From: Lachnospiraceae bacterium UBA5895
GTDB taxonomy: Bacteria; Bacillota; Clostridia; Lachnospirales; Lachnospiraceae
Length of the DNA: 15,735 nt
NCBI GenBank assembly: GCA_002431915.1
Contig: DJEP01000017.1
Location: forward strand, 1 to 15,735
Direction of reading: 5' to 3'
The number at the start of each line of letters is the position of its first letter. The first letter of the stretch is position 1. The translations under genes and the position numbers were made by a program. The notes beneath the pieces were generated by a model. It had not been told where the DNA came from. It ran no database searches and saw nothing but the letters and a program-made list of their open reading frames with translations. Below, piece by piece: positions 12,564 to 15,735 of the stretch.

Positions 12564-15067
12564 AAAAGAAAGGGAAAAGAATTGTCAGTCTGGCAGTAAC
12601 TTTGGCGATGATCGCAGGATTAACCGCCTGCGGAAAGGACGGAAGCGGTAACGGCGGCAGCAGCGCTGCAGACTCCGGTTTGGCGAAGCAGTATGTATTT
12701 AAGGAACAGGCGCTGGACCTTGGCGTGGATTCCGACAATATGGGCATAGACCTGCTGACACTGCAGGGAGATACCGTGTATTTAATGTACGAAATCTATG
12801 ATTACTCCGGAGATTATGTGGAAACGGATGTGAAGCTGGCAACGTTAACAACAGACGGTACCCTGGTTAAGACTGTAGATCTGCCGCTGTGGAAAGAGGG
12901 CGAAGCCCCGGCGGCTCCGGCACCTTCTAATGGCGTAGAGGAAGGAGATACCCCGGCAAACGAGGACGGCGGAGCAGTGGCACGGACAGTGGAAGATCTG
13001 TCAGCGGCAACTATGGATGTCATTGATGCACCGGTTTCCAACGATTATTCTTATATGAGTACGAATCTGCAAAGAGAAGCTATCGCAGCGGATGGCACAG
13101 TTTATGGAATCCGTAATTTTTATAAGGAAAATTATGTGGATGATGAGTATGTCAGTGAAAGTACTTATGCGTTGTTACACTGGGATGCAGATGGTAATAT
13201 TACCGGTGAGACAGATCTGACAGACATGCTGACAGAAAAAGAAGACAGTTCTATCTGGATCTACGACATGATACTGAATGAGGATGGTTCCGTGACGTTC
13301 TTATTAAGTGGAGATGCCTGGAAGAAATGCACCGTAACCCCGGAGGGAGAACTGACGGATATGAAGGATATTCCCCAGAATGTGGCTGATATCCTCGGCA
13401 ACGGCAGCCGTGTGGGTCTGACATCCGACGGAAAATACCAGATTACTTATTGGGATCTGGAAACTTATAGCGAGATGTATATTGCTTCTTACGATCCTGT
13501 GACGGATCAGATCTCAGAAGGCATTAAATTAGCAGATGCAATTTCCAACGGAGGCTATTACGGGCTGGTATCTATTGACGAGAATACGCTGTACTATTCC
13601 AACGATTACGGTCTGTACCGCTATGACATCCCAAAAGCGGAATCCACACAGATCATGAGTTACATCAATTCCGACCTGTCCACCACCAGCATGGACAAAT
13701 TTGTCGTGCTGAGTGACACGGAATTCATCGGCTTCTATAATGATATTCAGGATGGCAGCAACAAAGGCGGTCTGTTCACTTATGTGAAGCCGGAGGACAT
13801 CAAGGACAAAGCAGTACTGGTATTAGCCGGCAATTATATCGACTGGAACTTAAGAAAGAGAGTAGTAGAGTATAATAAGGCAAGCGACGACTATCGTATC
13901 GTAGTCAAGGATTACAGTACCTATAATACTTCCGAGGATTATGAACTCGGTACCAAGCAGTTGAACAACGATATTATCTCCGGTAACATGCCGGATATCC
14001 TGATCGTGAATTATGATATGGTGATGGACAGCTATATTTCCAAGGGACTGATTGCCAATGTGGATGATCTGATTGCAAAGGATGAGGAACTGTCGCAGAA
14101 CGAATATCTGCAGAATGTATGGGACGCGTACCGTGCCGACGGAAAACTGTATTATGTGATCCCTTCCTTCTATGTCAGCACCATGCTGGGTAAGCAATCC
14201 ATCTTCGGTGACCGTACTTCCATCACTATGGAGGAGCTGGAGGCAATTCAGGCGGGCATGCCGGAGAACCCTTCTATTTTCGGAGATACCGTGTTGCAGA
14301 GTGATTTCCTGAATCTGATGATGAGCTTCTGCGGAAATGACTTTGTGGATGTGTCCACCGGAAAATGTAATTTTGATACTGACAATTTCGTGGCAATGCT
14401 GACCTATGCTTCCGGACTGCCACAGGAGCATCCGGAGGATTTCTGGGAGGATTACTCGAACAACTATGAATCCCAGTTCCGTGAGAACCGGACACTGTTA
14501 GAAAGTATTACGATCAGCAGTATCAGTGATCTGAACCGTGAGATCAACGGTGTGATGGGAGAGGATGTCAGCTTTGTCGGATTCCCCACAGATGGGGATA
14601 ACGGCTCCGTCATAATATCCGGCAATGTGACTTATGCATTGTCCGCCAAGTCTAAGAACCTGGGTGGTGCCTGGGATTTCGTACGCTATTATCTGACCAA
14701 AGACTATCAGGATCAGGTGAAGGATCAGGAATACAATCTGCCCGTAATGCGCAGCTCCTTTGAGGTTAACGTCAATGAAGCCACGGAGAGACCGTACTAT
14801 CTGGACGAGAATGGCAATAAAGTAGAATACGATGAGACCTATTATATCAATGGGGAAGAGATCGTACTGCCCCAGATGACCAAAGAGCAGGCGGATAAGA
14901 TCGTAAGCTTCATAGAGAGCATTAATAAAAGCGGATATTACAATGATGAGATCAACAACATCATCAACGAAGAGGCGGGAGCTTACTTCTCCGGTCAGAA
15001 GAGCGCGAAGGATGTGGCATCAGTCATTCAGAACCGTGTACAGGTCTATGTAAACGAGAACAGATAA
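12560..15067 (+). CDS. Lipoprotein: beta-propeller-like domain fused to ABC solute-binding protein (SBP2)
   Basis: 835 residues, a paralogue of SBP1. Seen: lipobox LTAC (C24); a strand-rich, propeller-like region at about 40-415 with units such as GDTVYLMYEIYD, ADGTVYGIRNFY, DENTLYYSNDYGLYRYD; a low-complexity acidic/proline/alanine stretch at about 113-150 inside it; then a solute-binding fold at about 417-835. Matching landmarks with SBP1 include NNDI(I)SGNMPDIL, STGKCNFD, FVGFPTDGD, GGAWDFVRYYL, LDENGN and the C-terminal QNRVQVYVNENR. The two share fold and order but differ widely in the ligand-facing parts, so they probably bind different ligands or different parts of one ligand. Start: ATG 12560 overlaps the preceding stop, with AAAGGAGAGGG (12546-12556) as ribosome binding site. 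Last gene before the terminator. Confidence 0.88.
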   Translation: MKKKGKRIVSLAVTLAMIAGLTACGKDGSGNGGSSAADSGLAKQYVFKEQALDLGVDSDNMGIDLLTLQGDTVYLMYEIYDYSGDYVETDVKLATLTTDGTLVKTVDLPLWKEGEAPAAPAPSNGVEEGDTPANEDGGAVARTVEDLSAATMDVIDAPVSNDYSYMSTNLQREAIAADGTVYGIRNFYKENYVDDEYVSESTYALLHWDADGNITGETDLTDMLTEKEDSSIWIYDMILNEDGSVTFLLSGDAWKKCTVTPEGELTDMKDIPQNVADILGNGSRVGLTSDGKYQITYWDLETYSEMYIASYDPVTDQISEGIKLADAISNGGYYGLVSIDENTLYYSNDYGLYRYDIPKAESTQIMSYINSDLSTTSMDKFVVLSDTEFIGFYNDIQDGSNKGGLFTYVKPEDIKDKAVLVLAGNYIDWNLRKRVVEYNKASDDYRIVVKDYSTYNTSEDYELGTKQLNNDIISGNMPDILIVNYDMVMDSYISKGLIANVDDLIAKDEELSQNEYLQNVWDAYRADGKLYYVIPSFYVSTMLGKQSIFGDRTSITMEELEAIQAGMPENPSIFGDTVLQSDFLNLMMSFCGNDFVDVSTGKCNFDTDNFVAMLTYASGLPQEHPEDFWEDYSNNYESQFRENRTLLESITISSISDLNREINGVMGEDVSFVGFPTDGDNGSVIISGNVTYALSAKSKNLGGAWDFVRYYLTKDYQDQVKDQEYNLPVMRSSFEVNVNEATERPYYLDENGNKVEYDETYYINGEEIVLPQMTKEQADKIVSFIESINKSGYYNDEINNIINEEAGAYFSGQKSAKDVASVIQNRVQVYVNENR

Positions 15068-15092
15068 ATTTTAATAAGTATAAACAAGCATA

Positions 15093-15128
15093 AAATGGCG
15101 GTCTGTCAAAAAAGGCAGACCGCCATTT
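15093..15128. terminator. Bidirectional terminator between SBP2 and the metallopeptidase
   Basis: AAATGGCGGTCTGTC (15093-15107) pairs with GGCAGACCGCCATTT (15114-15128), 15 pairs with one G-T, around an A6 loop. It lies between two convergent genes and ends with T-rich bases on both strands, so it can serve both. Confidence 0.85.
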
Positions 15129-15144
15129 GCATTGGCGTATATAT

Positions 15145-15582
15145 TCAGCTAAGCCGGATGGGGATCCCTTGCTTACGTAAATGTTCTTCCAGAGTCAGTT
15201 CATGTCCGTGATTCCTCAGCCATTTTTTATAGACACGATAGTCGGGCATGATGCTCTCCACCATGTTCCAGAAGTCTTTGGAATGATTCATATGGGTCAG
15301 ATGGCACAGCTCATGCACCACCACATAGTCCAAAGGTCCTGCGGGACCGTAGATCAGTCGGTAGTTGAAGGATAGAGTGCCTCTCGAGGAGCAGCTGCCC
15401 CAGCGGGTCTTCTGATCACGGATGGTGATGGAGGTATAGTGTCCCCCGGTGAGTCTGTGGTAGTATTCCACCCGGTTCGTAAATACTTCTCTGGCGGCAT
15501 TGCGGTATCGGTTTTCCAAAGCCTGCAGTCTGCGGGTCTCCGCAGCGGTCAGCGGCTGATTATCATAATATGCAGTATACAT
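15145..15582 (-). CDS. Short YgjP/DUF45-type zinc metallopeptidase
   Basis: 145 residues. Seen: the DUF45 core with TRWGSCSSRGTLSFNYRL (59-76) followed by the zinc motif HELCHLTHMNHSKDFW (H90, E91, H94; H100 as likely third ligand). Family knowledge: a soluble gluzincin-like fold of uncertain substrate; YgjP-type proteins are usually about 230 residues with an N-terminal strand domain, which is missing here. An in-frame TGA two codons before the ATG (15588-15586) shows that the reading frame is not simply truncated by start choice. No Shine-Dalgarno precedes the ATG, unlike every other complete gene here except the overlapped ones. Predicted promoter geometry puts the transcript start on the ATG. 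Convergent with the transport locus and probably unrelated to it. Confidence 0.88.
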   Translation of the reverse strand: MYTAYYDNQPLTAAETRRLQALENRYRNAAREVFTNRVEYYHRLTGGHYTSITIRDQKTRWGSCSSRGTLSFNYRLIYGPAGPLDYVVVHELCHLTHMNHSKDFWNMVESIMPDYRVYKKWLRNHGHELTLEEHLRKQGIPIRLS

Positions 15583-15588
15583 AATTCA

Positions 15589-15617
15589 AATATAACGCCA
15601 ATTGCTTGAAATGTAAA
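15589..15617 (-). promoter_or_regulatory. Promoter of the metallopeptidase, predicting a leaderless mRNA
   Basis: On the minus strand TTTACA (15617-15612), a 17-base spacer, then TATATT (15594-15589). The usual distance from a -10 to +1 places the start at 15582, the A of the ATG. Confidence 0.6.
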
Positions 15618-15639
15618 TGCAGAAACTGTACAATAGTGC

Positions 15640-15714
15640 GTGACGGTTTGAGAACAAAATGCCTGTTTCGAAAACAGAACCGGTCACAAAGCGGCACGGG
15701 CGCATTCATGTGAC
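15640..15714. repeat. Overlapping short inverted repeats upstream of the metallopeptidase
   Basis: GTGACGGTT (15640-15648) pairs with AACCGGTCAC (15678-15687) with one bulged G. Inside it CTGTTT/AAACAG (15663-15668, 15672-15677) forms a tight hairpin with loop CGA. GTCACA (15683-15688) can alternatively pair with TGTGAC (15709-15714). No reading frame of note is seen in 15583-15735. May belong to a gene outside the window. Confidence 0.35.
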
Positions 15715-15735
15715 TAGTATATCGTAAATTAAATA

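Noticed and set aside
13030..13260. Mild AT-rich patch in SBP2
   Set aside because: About 37-38 percent GC in two hand-counted lines, but short and without sharp edges or a domain boundary, unlike the adaptor coiled-coil.
13850..14431. 193-residue minus-strand frame inside SBP2
   Set aside because: His/Ile-rich composition typical of antisense reading of a real gene; no supporting signals.
1..15735. CRISPR array, IS element, tRNA or phage attachment site
   Set aside because: No regularly spaced repeats, transposase motifs or tRNA-like cloverleaf were seen.

Overview
The window looks like a chromosomal segment of a Gram-positive anaerobe of the Clostridia, most likely Lachnospiraceae. The reasons are strong GAGGAG-type ribosome binding sites, lipoprotein signal peptides on long solute-binding proteins, a serC-serA pair of the clostridial type and moderate GC content. 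This assignment rests on protein style and gene content, not on a marker gene. There are ten full genes and one gene tail. No tRNA, rRNA, CRISPR array, IS element or phage gene was seen. No gene-free stretch reaches 300 bases; the longest are 1493-1711, 4130-4327, 5102-5288, 2795-2965 and 15583-15735, and their contents are listed.

Region 1 (1-1540): the tail of an unidentified gene is followed, through a TGATG stop/start overlap, by a membrane-anchored L,D-transpeptidase for peptidoglycan cross-linking. Region 2 (1541-5122): a sigma-A-type promoter drives serC and serA, the first two enzymatic steps of serine synthesis when counted from 3-phosphoglycerate by way of 3-phosphohydroxypyruvate (SerA acts first, SerC second). 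The serC-serA gap of 171 bases holds two large hairpins. A strong terminator ends serA. A separately transcribed PHP-family metal phosphoesterase follows, ending in its own terminator. A SerB-type phosphoserine phosphatase is not in the window, so the PHP protein is a candidate for that step.

Region 3 (5150-15128) is the most interesting part. It looks like a single operon of six genes: propeller/solute-binding lipoprotein 1, two sugar-type (CUT1) ABC permeases, an HlyD/MacA-like membrane fusion protein, a MacB periplasmic-core-like membrane protein without the usual transmembrane bundle, and propeller/solute-binding lipoprotein 2. Gene spacing is short or overlapping (TGATG between the permeases, ATGA before lipoprotein 2), and no terminator is seen until 15093-15128. 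No ATPase, regulator or glycoside hydrolase is present. The set combines import parts with parts normally found in MacAB/YknXYZ-type export machines. I infer one cell-surface assembly in which two large lipoproteins deliver ligand to the permeases, with the fusion protein and core-like protein acting as an extracellular scaffold. The coiled-coil part of the fusion protein is markedly AT-richer than its flanks, suggesting domain exchange.

Region 4 (15129-15735): a convergent, short YgjP/DUF45-type zinc metallopeptidase on the minus strand. Its predicted promoter places the transcription start on the A of the ATG, so it may be translated from a leaderless mRNA.
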